64,000 bases of DNA, taken from NCBI GenBank assembly GCA_035949055.1, contig DASZIO010000050.1:73882-137881 (forward strand), written 5' to 3'. The stretch's first letter is position 1. Each line of letters starts with the position of its first letter. The DNA is from Bog-756 sp035949055. GTDB lineage: Bacteria; Actinomycetota; Acidimicrobiia; Acidimicrobiales; RAAP-2. Shown here in pieces: positions 25,572 to 34,132 of the stretch. Under the pieces are notes generated by a model that was not told the origin of the DNA, did not search any database, and saw nothing but the letters and a program-made list of their open reading frames with translations. A program made the position numbers and the translations under genes.

Positions 25572-26705
25572 ATGACCACCGAGATGAGCAGCACCGAAGA
25601 GATCATCGGCCGAGCGGAGATCGACGACTTCGAAGCCATCCTCTCGGTGGTGGGCAAAGAGGAGGCCGACGGCCGCCATGTCGTGCACTCGGAGTATGAC
25701 TCCATCTTCACCTGGGACTATGAGAAGGGTGCCCGGCCCAAGCTCAACAAGCTCTACGAGAAGGCCAAGGGCGCCCAGTGGAACGGCGAGACCGACCTCC
25801 CGTGGGAAACCGAGGTGGACCAGGAGAAGCTGGTGCGCCAACAGGCCGAGGCGGATGGGGGGTTCGGCGCGGGCTTCGATCTGACCGGCAGCCCCGTCGA
25901 GCACTGGACCGACAAGGAATGGGTGTCATTCGGGGTGGAGAGCCAGAACTGGACGCTGTCCCAGTTCCTCCACGGTGAGCAGGGGGCACTCATCTGCACG
26001 GCCAAGATCGTGGAATCGGTGCCCTGGGTGGATGCCAAGTACTACGCCTCCACCCAGGTGATGGACGAGGCCCGTCATGTCGAGGTGTTCGCCAAGTATC
26101 TCGACGAGAAGCTCTCGGGCCACTACCCGGTGAACGCCCATCTACGGATGCTGCTCGACGACATCATTGCCGATTCGCGTTGGGACCTCACCTACCTCGG
26201 CATGCAGATCATGGTCGAGGGTCTGGCCCTTGCCGCCTTCGGGTTCATGCACCAGATGACCGGCGACCCGCTGCTCAAGCAGTTGCTCCGCTATGTGATG
26301 GCGGACGAGGCCCGGCACGTGGCCTTCGGGGTGCTGAGCCTTCAGGAGTACTACCAGGGGCTGAGCGCAGCCGAATTGCGAGAGCGGCAGGAGTTCGCCT
26401 TCGAGGCGGCCGTCCGGATGCGCGACCGCTTCCTCCAGCAGGAGGTATGGGACCGCATGGGGGTCGACCCGAAGACCATCGTCCCGTTGGTCCAGCAGGC
26501 TCCCGAGCGCGGGGAATTTCAGGCCCTGCTGTTCTCCAAGATCGTCCCCAACTGCAAGAAGCTGGGCCTCCTGGACGCGGCCGACGGGTGGTTGCGGACC
26601 AAGTTCACCGAGCTGGGCGTGATCGAGTTCGAATCCTGGGTGGACACCACCGAGGAGTACGACGCCATGGCCTCCACCCCGCCGAAGGATCGGCTCGCCT
26701 CCTGA
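25572..26705 (+). CDS. Ferritin-like/R2-like diiron-carboxylate protein
   Basis: A 377-residue protein; ATG 25572 has AAGGAAGG upstream. A four-helix metal site is evident from two DEARH motifs (MDEARHVEVF and ADEARHVAFG) each preceded by a helix glutamate, in LHGEQGAL and MVEGLALAAF. That gives the E, ExxH, E, ExxH ligand set of ribonucleotide-reductase-R2-like and ferritin-like oxidases. The N-terminal 120 residues are family-specific. It could hydroxylate, desaturate or N-oxygenate a lipid or small molecule, or handle oxidants. No dedicated electron-transfer partner is next to it. It is probably cotranscribed with the second TetR gene. Confidence 0.85.
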   Translation: MTTEMSSTEEIIGRAEIDDFEAILSVVGKEEADGRHVVHSEYDSIFTWDYEKGARPKLNKLYEKAKGAQWNGETDLPWETEVDQEKLVRQQAEADGGFGAGFDLTGSPVEHWTDKEWVSFGVESQNWTLSQFLHGEQGALICTAKIVESVPWVDAKYYASTQVMDEARHVEVFAKYLDEKLSGHYPVNAHLRMLLDDIIADSRWDLTYLGMQIMVEGLALAAFGFMHQMTGDPLLKQLLRYVMADEARHVAFGVLSLQEYYQGLSAAELRERQEFAFEAAVRMRDRFLQQEVWDRMGVDPKTIVPLVQQAPERGEFQALLFSKIVPNCKKLGLLDAADGWLRTKFTELGVIEFESWVDTTEEYDAMASTPPKDRLAS

Positions 26706-26791
26706 GGGCGTCCGCCCGGCGGTGACGTTGATCCGGCTCGGTCCCACCCGGCTGGCGTCGGCATCGCACCGGGCCGGCGAGCGGCTGCTGG

Positions 26792-26797
26792 TAGCCT
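26792..26797 (+). promoter_or_regulatory. -10 box upstream of a 12-codon leader and dapA
   Basis: TAGCCT (in GGTAGCCTGCG) lies 8 nt before GTG 26806, which opens a short ORF, and 43 nt before the dapA start. No good -35 is visible. Confidence 0.4.
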
Positions 26798-26805
26798 GCG
26801 ACTTC

Positions 26806-26844
26806 GTGACCGCAGACGCCCTGACCCCATCGGCGACGGGTTGA
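26806..26844 (+). CDS. Putative 12-residue leader peptide coupled to dapA
   Basis: GTG 26806 opens a 12-codon ORF (MTADALTPSATG) whose TGA at 26842-26844 overlaps the TTG start of dapA (TTGA). With the -10 box 8 nt upstream it could be translated from a leaderless mRNA and deliver ribosomes to dapA by stop-start coupling. It has no lysine codons, so it is not a classical lysine attenuator. This rests on position only. Confidence 0.3.
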   Translation: MTADALTPSATG

Positions 26845-27758
26845 GCTCGGTGCCGCGATTCGGCTCGGTGGTGACGGCCATGGTCACGCCGTTCGACGAT
26901 CGCGGCGGGGTCGATCTCGAGGGTGCCGTGACGGTGGCCCGCCATCTGGTGGCCTCAGGGTCAGACGGGCTGGTGCTCGCCGGGTCCACCGGCGAGGGCT
27001 CGGTCCTGTCCGACGAGGAGCGGATGGACCTGGTCCGGGTGGTGTCCGGGTCGGTCGATGTGCCCGTGATCGCCAGTACGGGCACCAACGACACCGCCCA
27101 CTCGGTGACGGTGACGAGCGGGGCGGCCGCCGCCGGTGCGGCGGGTGTGCTGGTGGTCACGCCGTACTACAACCGGCCTTCGGCGGCCGGGCTGTCAGCT
27201 CACTTCCGGGCAGTGGCGGCCGCCACCGACCTTCCGGTCATGCTCTACGACATCCCGATCCGGGCCGGGCGCCGCATCGGCCCGGCGCTCATCCTCGAAC
27301 TGGCCCGGGAGGTCCCGAACATAGTGGCGGTGAAGGACGCCACCGGCGATCTGGCTGCCGCGGCGAACGTTGTGGCGGACAGCGTCGAGGGGTTTGAGGT
27401 CTATTGCGGCGACGACTCGCTCACCCTCCCCTTCATGGCGGTGGGGGCGGCCGGCGTGGTCAGCGTCGCCGCCCACTGGGCAGCACACCTGTTCGGCGAG
27501 ATGATCAGCTCCTACCGCGCCGGGGCGGTGGAGCGGGCCACCTCCATCAACCAGCAATTGACCGAGTCGTACCGGTTTCAGTCCACCGACGAATTCCCGA
27601 ATCCGGTTCCGGCCAAGGCCGCCTGCCGGGCCCTCGGGCTCCCGGTCGGGCAGTGCCGCCTCCCCAACCCGCCGTCGCCCGACTCACTCGACCAGCTGGC
27701 GCACGCGGTCGTGTCGGGGGTGGGCCGCCGGCACCCGACACATCAGTCGGTTGCCTGA
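26841..27758 (+). CDS. dapA: 4-hydroxy-tetrahydrodipicolinate synthase
   Basis: A 305-residue TIM-barrel lyase. The Schiff-base Lys165 is in VAVKDATGD, the proton-relay Tyr136 in LYDIPIRAG, and the substrate segments are LAGSTGEGSVLSDEE and TPYYNRPS. It condenses pyruvate with aspartate semialdehyde, the first committed step to DAP and lysine. The start is TTG 26841, which overlaps a short upstream ORF; GTG 26850 would shorten it by three residues. Its stop overlaps the TTG start of rnj, so dapA and rnj are coupled, as in other actinobacteria. Confidence 0.96.
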   Translation: MSSVPRFGSVVTAMVTPFDDRGGVDLEGAVTVARHLVASGSDGLVLAGSTGEGSVLSDEERMDLVRVVSGSVDVPVIASTGTNDTAHSVTVTSGAAAAGAAGVLVVTPYYNRPSAAGLSAHFRAVAAATDLPVMLYDIPIRAGRRIGPALILELAREVPNIVAVKDATGDLAAAANVVADSVEGFEVYCGDDSLTLPFMAVGAAGVVSVAAHWAAHLFGEMISSYRAGAVERATSINQQLTESYRFQSTDEFPNPVPAKAACRALGLPVGQCRLPNPPSPDSLDQLAHAVVSGVGRRHPTHQSVA

Positions 27759-29724
27759 GTCCGCGCGCCCCGATCGAACGACGCGGCGTTCGGGAACCGG
27801 GAAGGCACGGACCACCGCCAGGTCGGGCTCGGACAACCGTGTCGGCCAGGCGGCCAAGGTGAAGACCACGAGCGTACCGACGACAACCAAGGGCGCCAAG
27901 GCGGCCGGCTCGGCCAAGGCGAACAAAGCCGGCAAGGGCGGCAAGGATGGCAAAGCCGGCCAGGCCGGAAATCGCGGCGATCGGGGCAATCGCGGCACGG
28001 CCTCCAAAGCGGCTACGGCGACCGCCCGGACCAGCGCCGCCGGGCGCGACCGCGGAGGGTCTCCGGCGCCGGTGCGCATCGTCTTTCTCGGCGGCCTGGG
28101 CGAGATCGGTCGGAATTGCGCGTGCATCGAGGTCGAGGGGCGGATCCTCGTGCTCGATGTGGGCATCATGTTCCCCGACCCGGACATGCCGGGGGTCGAT
28201 TTGGTCCTGCCGGACTTCACCTACCTGCGCGAGAACGCTCACCGCGTCGACGCCGTGATCCTCACCCACGGCCACGAGGACCATACCGGTGGACTGGCTT
28301 TCCTGCTGCGCGATTTTCCGGTACCCGTCTATGGCTCCGAGCTCACGCTGGCGTTGGCCCGCAGCCGGGTGGACGAGGCGGGCAACGCCGACCGGGCCCA
28401 GTTCATCCCGGTCGGGGACGGCGAGCGGCGGCGGATCGGTCCGTGCGACGTGGAGTTCATCCCTGTCACCCACTCGGTGCCGCATGCCTTTGCCACCGCC
28501 TTCCACACGTCCCAGGGAGTGATCCTGCACTCCGGCGACTTCAAGATCGACCTCCGTCCGGTCGACGGCCGCCGGACCGATCTGGCTCGGATGGGTGCCC
28601 TGGCCGCCGACGAGGGGATCCGCCTCCTCCTGTCCGACTCGACCAACGCGGAGGAGCCGGGTTTCACCGCCTCGGAGTCGACCGTCGGGGAGACGCTGCG
28701 CCGCGTCTTCCTGGCCCGGCCCGACCGCCGGTTGATCGTGACCTGCTTCGCCAGCCACATCCACCGGGTCCAGCAGGTCGCCGATGCCGCTGTCGCCACC
28801 GGGCGGTCAGTGGCGACCCTCGGCCGGTCCATGCAGAAGAACGTGGCCCTGGCCCGGCGGCTGGGCCTGTTGCACATCCCCGATCGCTCCTTGGTGGAGA
28901 TCGAGGACATCGACGCGTTCGACCCGGGCCAGGTGTGCGTCATCTCGACCGGCTCCCAGGGGGAGCCCATGTCCGCCTTGTCCCGTCTCTCGACCGGCGA
29001 AAACCGCCTCTTCCGGTTGCAGGAGAACGACGTGGTCGTGATCAGCGCCCATCCCATCCCAGGCAACGAATGGTCGGTGGGCAGGGTCATCGACAGCCTG
29101 TACAAACGCGGCGTGGAAGTGATCCACTCCGGGGTGGATTCGGTACACGTGAGCGGCCATGCCCGCCGCGGCGAGCTGGCCATGCTGATGTCGCTGACCC
29201 GGCCCGAATTCTTCATCCCGGTGCACGGGGAGTACCGACACATGGCCAACCATGTCCAGCTGGCCACGTCCATGGGTCTGGCCAAAGCCAATGTCCTGCT
29301 GTGTGAAGACGGCGATGCGGTGCGCCTGGACCGATCGGGACTGCACCGCGATGGCACGGTACCCGGCGGCTACCTCTTCGTCGACGGCAGCACGGTTGGG
29401 GACATCGGGCACGGCGTCCTCCGGGACCGGAAGGTCCTGTCCGAGGAGGGGGTGGTCATGGCGGTGGCCACCGTGGACCTCAAGCGGGGGGAGGTGGTGG
29501 GAACCCCCCAGATCGTCACCCGGGGTTGGGCCTACGACAGCGACACCGAGACGCTGCTCGACGAGGCCCGGATCCACGTCACCAAGGCCCTGGAGGAGGT
29601 CCTCGCCACGGGCAGCAACGATCACGAGACACTCAACCGGGTGGCCCGGCGGGCCTTGGGGCGCTTGGTCGGAGACCGTACCCGCCAGCGGCCGATGATC
29701 GTGCCGGTCATCGTGACTGTTTGA
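27751..29724 (+). CDS. rnj: Ribonuclease J
   Basis: A 657-residue protein. After about 105 residues of Lys/Ala/Gly/Thr-rich low complexity, the metallo-beta-lactamase core starts at RIVFLGGLGEIGRNC, with metal motif LTHGHEDHTGG at about 171-181, followed by a beta-CASP insertion (STGSQGEPMSALSRLS) and a C-terminal domain. The extension makes it about 100 residues longer than typical RNase J; a downstream GTG could be the real start, but the frame is open and coupled to dapA through TTG 27751. It combines 5'-3' exo- and endonuclease activity for mRNA turnover and rRNA maturation, together with pnp in this window. Confidence 0.94.
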   Translation: MPESARPDRTTRRSGTGKARTTARSGSDNRVGQAAKVKTTSVPTTTKGAKAAGSAKANKAGKGGKDGKAGQAGNRGDRGNRGTASKAATATARTSAAGRDRGGSPAPVRIVFLGGLGEIGRNCACIEVEGRILVLDVGIMFPDPDMPGVDLVLPDFTYLRENAHRVDAVILTHGHEDHTGGLAFLLRDFPVPVYGSELTLALARSRVDEAGNADRAQFIPVGDGERRRIGPCDVEFIPVTHSVPHAFATAFHTSQGVILHSGDFKIDLRPVDGRRTDLARMGALAADEGIRLLLSDSTNAEEPGFTASESTVGETLRRVFLARPDRRLIVTCFASHIHRVQQVADAAVATGRSVATLGRSMQKNVALARRLGLLHIPDRSLVEIEDIDAFDPGQVCVISTGSQGEPMSALSRLSTGENRLFRLQENDVVVISAHPIPGNEWSVGRVIDSLYKRGVEVIHSGVDSVHVSGHARRGELAMLMSLTRPEFFIPVHGEYRHMANHVQLATSMGLAKANVLLCEDGDAVRLDRSGLHRDGTVPGGYLFVDGSTVGDIGHGVLRDRKVLSEEGVVMAVATVDLKRGEVVGTPQIVTRGWAYDSDTETLLDEARIHVTKALEEVLATGSNDHETLNRVARRALGRLVGDRTRQRPMIVPVIVTV

Positions 29725-29868
29725 TCCGGGCGCTTCATCACCTGGCCGGTCCGGGTGCTGGTCGTGGTGACTATTTTGGTCCGCGGGTGGCTCCCGGCCT
29801 GATGGTCCAGCCAGGGAAGGTCGCTGCACGACCGACCCGATGTCCCCAAGACCGCGACAGGGCCGGAG

Positions 29869-29874
29869 TAACCT
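29869..29874 (+). promoter_or_regulatory. -10 box for a leaderless ftsK transcript
   Basis: TAACCT ends 9 nt before GTG 29884; no -35 match is seen. The 159-nt rnj-ftsK gap otherwise contains no gene. Confidence 0.4.
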
Positions 29875-29883
29875 GGTCAGACT

Positions 29884-32373
29884 GTGACGACCGCCACCAA
29901 GCGTCCGGCAGGGCGATCCGGAGCTTCGCGGTCGAAGGGAAGGATGGCGTCCCGATCTCGATCCCGCTCGCGGGGGTCGTCGGCCCGGCGACATACGACC
30001 CATCGGGGCCGCCCATCGGGCCGGCGGCGAAGGCACACCCGAACGCCGGAGCCGGGCTTGGTCTCCTCGATCTGGAACGTGCTGGCCGGCCACGCCACCG
30101 ACCTCTGGGGTGTAGTGCTGGTCACCGCCAGCCTCCTCGCCGCCATCGCCTTCTATGCCGGCTCGCTGGGACCGGCCGGCCACTGGGGCCGCGCGGGCGT
30201 TGGTGACCTGCTCGGATGGGGCAGGTTCCTGGTACCTCCGGTGGCCGCCGGCGTGGGCGTCCTGCTCCTCGCCGGTCGGCCTGGCGGGGAAGACGAGCCG
30301 CGCCAGGGTGTCGAACCGGCCCGGGCCGTGCTCGGGGCGTCCGCCACCCTGCTGGCTGTGGCCGGGCTGGCCGCGCTGGCCGGTGGCTCCCCCCGCCTCG
30401 GAGCACCGACGTCGCTGCTCTCGTCGGCCGGTGGATGGGTAGGCGCAGTCGTCGGCAACCCCCTGCAATCCGCCCTGGGTGGTTTCGGGACGGCGCTCGT
30501 GTTGCTGGCGTTGCTGGTGGTGGCCATGATCGTGCTCACCGGGATATCGGTGAGCACGGCGGCCGGGGCTGTGGCCCGCGCCGTCCGCTGGTGTGCGGCG
30601 GTCGCCGTCGGCGGGTCGGACGCCGAGGACGAAGAGTCGGGACCCGACCCAGAGGACCGGGACCCGACCGACCCGTTCGGCCGAGCCGTGACCGAGCCAG
30701 CCGGAACAGACCGTGTCGAGGACGAGCCGCCGACGGTCGCCGACCCCGGTGACGAGATCGATGACGTCGAGCCGGCTGCCGGGCCGGTCGGCGAGCCGGT
30801 CGTCCTGGCCGGCGATCTCCCCGCGCCCGGTCGGGGAGCACGGCCGGAGATCCGGCTCGGTCCCTCGGTCGGTGAGTGGCGTCTCCCGCCGGCCAACCTG
30901 TTGAAACGGGCCAAGCCCCACGCCATCGATGAGCGGGAGGTGGATGCCGGAGGCGCGGCCCTGGTGGATGCCTTGGCCGCCCACGGTGTGGTCACCAACC
31001 TGGTGGGACGAACGGTCGGCCCATCGGTGACTCGCTACGAGCTCGAGCTCGGGGCCGGGGTCAAGGTGGCTCGGGTCACATCGCTTTCCAAGGACATCGC
31101 CTATGCGATGGCCTCCCCGGACGTGCGCATCCTGGCGCCCATCCCTGGCAAGTCGGCCATCGGCGTGGAGGTGCCGAACCGCCATCGCCAGCTGGTGGCC
31201 CTCGGTGACATCCTGGCCTCGTCCGAAGCGGTCAAGGCAAAGCACCCGCTCGAGGTGGCGCTCGGCCGTGACATCGCCGGTCGGGCAGTCATGGTCAATC
31301 TGGCCGAGATGCCCCACGTGCTGGTATCCGGGGCCACCGGGTCGGGTAAGTCCTCGTGCATCAACTCGCTGCTCTCCTCGATCCTCACCCGGGCCACGCC
31401 CGACCAGGTCCGCATGATCCTCGTCGATCCGAAGCGAGTGGAGCTGGGCCAGTACAACGGTCTCCCGCATCTCCTCACCCAGGTCGTGGTGGACCCGAAG
31501 AAAGCTGCCAATGCCCTCGGTTGGGCCGTAACCGAGATGGAACGTCGTTACGACCTGCTGGCCGAGGTCGGTATGCGTGACATCACCGGTTACAACCTCG
31601 CGTTCGACAACGGAGACCTGGCCGAGTTGGAGGAGGCGTACCAATTCCGGATGCGCGGAGCCGACTCGGACGCCGAGGACACTGAGGGTGGCGGTCCGGA
31701 GTCGCGATATCACCGCCTTCCATTCATCCTTGTGGTGGTGGACGAGTTGAACGACCTCATGATGGTGGCGGCCAGGGACGTCGAGGACTCGGTCTGTCGC
31801 ATCGCCCAGATGGCCCGGGCCGTGGGAATTCACCTGGTGCTGGCCACCCAGCGGCCGTCGGTCGATGTCATCACCGGCGTCATCAAGGCCAACATCCCCT
31901 CGCGTATGGCCTTCTCGGTCTCGTCGCTGGCTGACAGCCGGGTCATCCTGGATCAGCCCGGGGCCGAGCGGTTGATCGGCAAGGGCGACCTCTTGCTGCT
32001 CTCGGCCTCGTCGTCGAATCCCCAGCGCCTGCAAGGTCCCTGGGTGAGCGAGGAGGAGGTCCGGGCGGTCGTCGGCCACTGGCAGCGGCAGCGGCCAACG
32101 GAGACGGTGGCGGGCATCGAAGAGGTGGTGGCGACCGACGGCCCGCGTCCGGGCGAGGACGACGGGGACGACGACTTGCTCGAGCAGGCGATGGAGCTTG
32201 TTGTGCGCTCCCAGCTGGGCTCGACCTCGATGCTTCAGCGCAAGCTCCGGGTCGGGTTTGCCCGGGCCGGCCGGTTGATGGATCTCATGGAGCGCCGCGG
32301 CGTGGTCGGGCCGTCCGAGGGCTCCAAAGCGCGAGCCGTGCTCATGACGCCCGAGGAGCTGGACGCCCGCTGA
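29884..32373 (+). CDS. ftsK: DNA translocase FtsK/SpoIIIE
   Basis: An 829-residue protein with GTG start. A strongly basic N-terminus (KRPAGRSGASRSKGR) precedes four transmembrane spans between about residues 60 and 225. A Pro/Asp-rich linker of about 90 residues follows, then the RecA-like motor with Walker A GATGSGKSS (about residue 483) and Walker B VVVDELNDLMM (about 615), a short acidic insertion before Walker B, and the winged-helix gamma domain at the C-terminus (STSMLQRKLRVGFARAGRLM) that reads KOPS-like sequences. It pumps chromosomal DNA through the closing septum. The linker is short compared with enterobacterial FtsK. Confidence 0.96.
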   Translation: MTTATKRPAGRSGASRSKGRMASRSRSRSRGSSARRHTTHRGRPSGRRRRHTRTPEPGLVSSIWNVLAGHATDLWGVVLVTASLLAAIAFYAGSLGPAGHWGRAGVGDLLGWGRFLVPPVAAGVGVLLLAGRPGGEDEPRQGVEPARAVLGASATLLAVAGLAALAGGSPRLGAPTSLLSSAGGWVGAVVGNPLQSALGGFGTALVLLALLVVAMIVLTGISVSTAAGAVARAVRWCAAVAVGGSDAEDEESGPDPEDRDPTDPFGRAVTEPAGTDRVEDEPPTVADPGDEIDDVEPAAGPVGEPVVLAGDLPAPGRGARPEIRLGPSVGEWRLPPANLLKRAKPHAIDEREVDAGGAALVDALAAHGVVTNLVGRTVGPSVTRYELELGAGVKVARVTSLSKDIAYAMASPDVRILAPIPGKSAIGVEVPNRHRQLVALGDILASSEAVKAKHPLEVALGRDIAGRAVMVNLAEMPHVLVSGATGSGKSSCINSLLSSILTRATPDQVRMILVDPKRVELGQYNGLPHLLTQVVVDPKKAANALGWAVTEMERRYDLLAEVGMRDITGYNLAFDNGDLAELEEAYQFRMRGADSDAEDTEGGGPESRYHRLPFILVVVDELNDLMMVAARDVEDSVCRIAQMARAVGIHLVLATQRPSVDVITGVIKANIPSRMAFSVSSLADSRVILDQPGAERLIGKGDLLLLSASSSNPQRLQGPWVSEEEVRAVVGHWQRQRPTETVAGIEEVVATDGPRPGEDDGDDDLLEQAMELVVRSQLGSTSMLQRKLRVGFARAGRLMDLMERRGVVGPSEGSKARAVLMTPEELDAR

Positions 32374-32414
32374 TCGACGGCAAGATTGAGGAACCGGGCA
32401 GGGAGTCGTCTGTA

Positions 32415-34094
32415 GTGGACGGCGCGGGCGGGATGCCGGATCGCCGCACCGGGACCGCCACGTTGGCGTCGGAACAGACAGCCACAACATCAGGGTCTCC
32501 AATCGCCGTCGACGCGGCCGCCCCGGCGCGGGAGATTCACCAATCCGGCGAATCGCCCCCGGACACCGAATCCGCCCTGGCCCCCGCGAAGGACGCGCCG
32601 CGAACCGTCCGACGGGACCGCCGTCAACGGACCCGCCAGCGCTACCTGCGATCCTTGCTCGTCGTGCTGGCCGTGGTGATCCTGGCTGCCGCCGGTTGGG
32701 AGTCGGCGCGTCGGATCAACCAGCCACTGGCGAGCCCCGCGGTGGAGGCCGCATTGCCGGTCTCGCTGGTCGTGGCCGGCGGCCCGCCGTCGTTGGCCTG
32801 GCCGAGCCGTGGTCAGGGCGCGATCTCGATTCCCGCCCTCGGTTATGCGGCGCAGTCGGGGCCCGAGTCGCCGGTGCCGGTCGCCTCTCTGACCAAGATG
32901 ACCAACGCGCTCGTCATCCTCCACGACCACCCGGTGCCCGCCCACTCCGATGGCGCGACGGTCACCATCACCGCCGGCGACATCGGCGAGTACGACACCG
33001 AGTTGCACAATGACCAGTCCACCGTGCCGATCCAGCTGGGGGAGACCCTGACCGAGCGACAGATGCTCGAAGCGCTGCTGACACAGTCGGCCAATGACAT
33101 CGCCTACGCGCTGGCGGTCTGGGACGCCGGCAGCGAAGGAGCGTTCGTAGCCAAGATGAATGCCATGGCCGCCTCGCTCGGCGCCAACTCCAGCCACTAT
33201 GTCGATGCCAGCGGTGTCGCCCCCGGCTCCGTCTCCACCGCCGCCGATTGTGTGCGGATCGCGGCGGCCGGCATGGCCGACCCCACTTTCGCCGCGGTCG
33301 TGGGTATGGCGACTGTCACGCTGCCGCTGACGGGCGTGGTCCACAATGTCGTGAGCGAGGTGGGGTCGAACGGGGTGGTCGGTGTGAAGTCCGGTTACAC
33401 CTCAACCGCCGGAGGCTGCATGGTGTTGGCCGCCGACCGGGTGGTGGACGGCCGAACGGTCATCGTGCTGGCCGCGGTGCTGAGCCAGCCCGTTCCGCCG
33501 CCGACCGTTCCGACGACCACCACGACGACCACCACGACGTCACCCACCACCACGACGACGACGGCGCCTGCGGCCGCCACGCCCGCACCGACGCCCGGCG
33601 CGGCGCCTTCCAGCAGTGGGCCACCTCCCACCGCGCCACCCCCCACCGTGCCACCACCCACTGCCCCGCCCGCCAGCTCGCCGGCCACCTCGGCCGCCCC
33701 TACGACCACCATCCCCCCTGACGACCTTCCGGTACCGGATCCGTTCCGCTTCACCCGTCCCGTGGTGGAGGTCCTGCTGTCCTCGGCCGAGGCCGGCGTG
33801 GCCCGGCTACCGCTGACCCGTCCCGGGCAGCCGGCCGGGACGGTGACCGCCAGCTGGGGCGGCCGGGCGCACCAGGTCCCCGTCGTCGCCTCCGGTGACG
33901 CCTGGCTGCTGGGTTGGCCCGGTCAGCGGGCCATCTCGGAGACAAGCATCCAACCGGTGGCCGCCGGCGGCCCGGGAGGAACGCAGGTGGGGACGGCCAC
34001 GTACCGTCTCGGAGGACAGGTCGTGTCGGTCACGCTGCGGCTGTCGTCCACGGTCCCCGAGCCCTCTTGGTGGTGGCGACTCGTGCACGGCTGA
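32415..34094 (+). CDS. D-alanyl-D-alanine carboxypeptidase (S11, PBP5/DacB-like)
   Basis: A 559-residue protein, GTG start with GGGAG about 10 nt upstream. An N-terminal cytoplasmic tail of about 78 residues precedes one transmembrane or signal-anchor span (SLLVVLAVVILAAAGW). The penicillin-binding motifs are in order: SLTK (Ser158, Lys161), SAN (225-227) and KSG (325-327). Residues about 358-445 are a Thr/Pro/Ala-rich linker with runs of threonine, followed by a C-terminal beta domain of about 110 residues ending WWWRLVHG. It trims the terminal D-Ala of peptidoglycan stem peptides outside the membrane and so limits 4-3 crosslinking. KSG in place of KTG is common in S11 enzymes. Confidence 0.9.
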   Translation: MDGAGGMPDRRTGTATLASEQTATTSGSPIAVDAAAPAREIHQSGESPPDTESALAPAKDAPRTVRRDRRQRTRQRYLRSLLVVLAVVILAAAGWESARRINQPLASPAVEAALPVSLVVAGGPPSLAWPSRGQGAISIPALGYAAQSGPESPVPVASLTKMTNALVILHDHPVPAHSDGATVTITAGDIGEYDTELHNDQSTVPIQLGETLTERQMLEALLTQSANDIAYALAVWDAGSEGAFVAKMNAMAASLGANSSHYVDASGVAPGSVSTAADCVRIAAAGMADPTFAAVVGMATVTLPLTGVVHNVVSEVGSNGVVGVKSGYTSTAGGCMVLAADRVVDGRTVIVLAAVLSQPVPPPTVPTTTTTTTTTSPTTTTTTAPAAATPAPTPGAAPSSSGPPPTAPPPTVPPPTAPPASSPATSAAPTTTIPPDDLPVPDPFRFTRPVVEVLLSSAEAGVARLPLTRPGQPAGTVTASWGGRAHQVPVVASGDAWLLGWPGQRAISETSIQPVAAGGPGGTQVGTATYRLGGQVVSVTLRLSSTVPEPSWWWRLVHG

Positions 34095-34120
34095 TCTCGT
34101 CCGACCTGCCCGTTGACGAG

Positions 34121-34126
34121 TACCGT
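34121..34126 (+). promoter_or_regulatory. -10 box for a leaderless thrB transcript
   Basis: TACCGT ends 6 nt before GTG 34133. A TTGACG just upstream (34112-34117) is too close to act as its -35. Confidence 0.4.
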
Positions 34127-34132
34127 GTCGGT

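Noticed and set aside
26706..26840. Lysine riboswitch upstream of dapA
   Set aside because: The gap is about 135 nt, shorter than a lysine aptamer plus expression platform, and I see no matching long paired structure.
28807..32502. A 1231-codon open frame on the minus strand across rnj and ftsK
   Set aside because: It is antisense to two well-supported genes; long antisense frames are expected in GC-rich DNA with strong third-position G/C bias. Its translation is Arg/Pro/His/Gly-rich with no domain.
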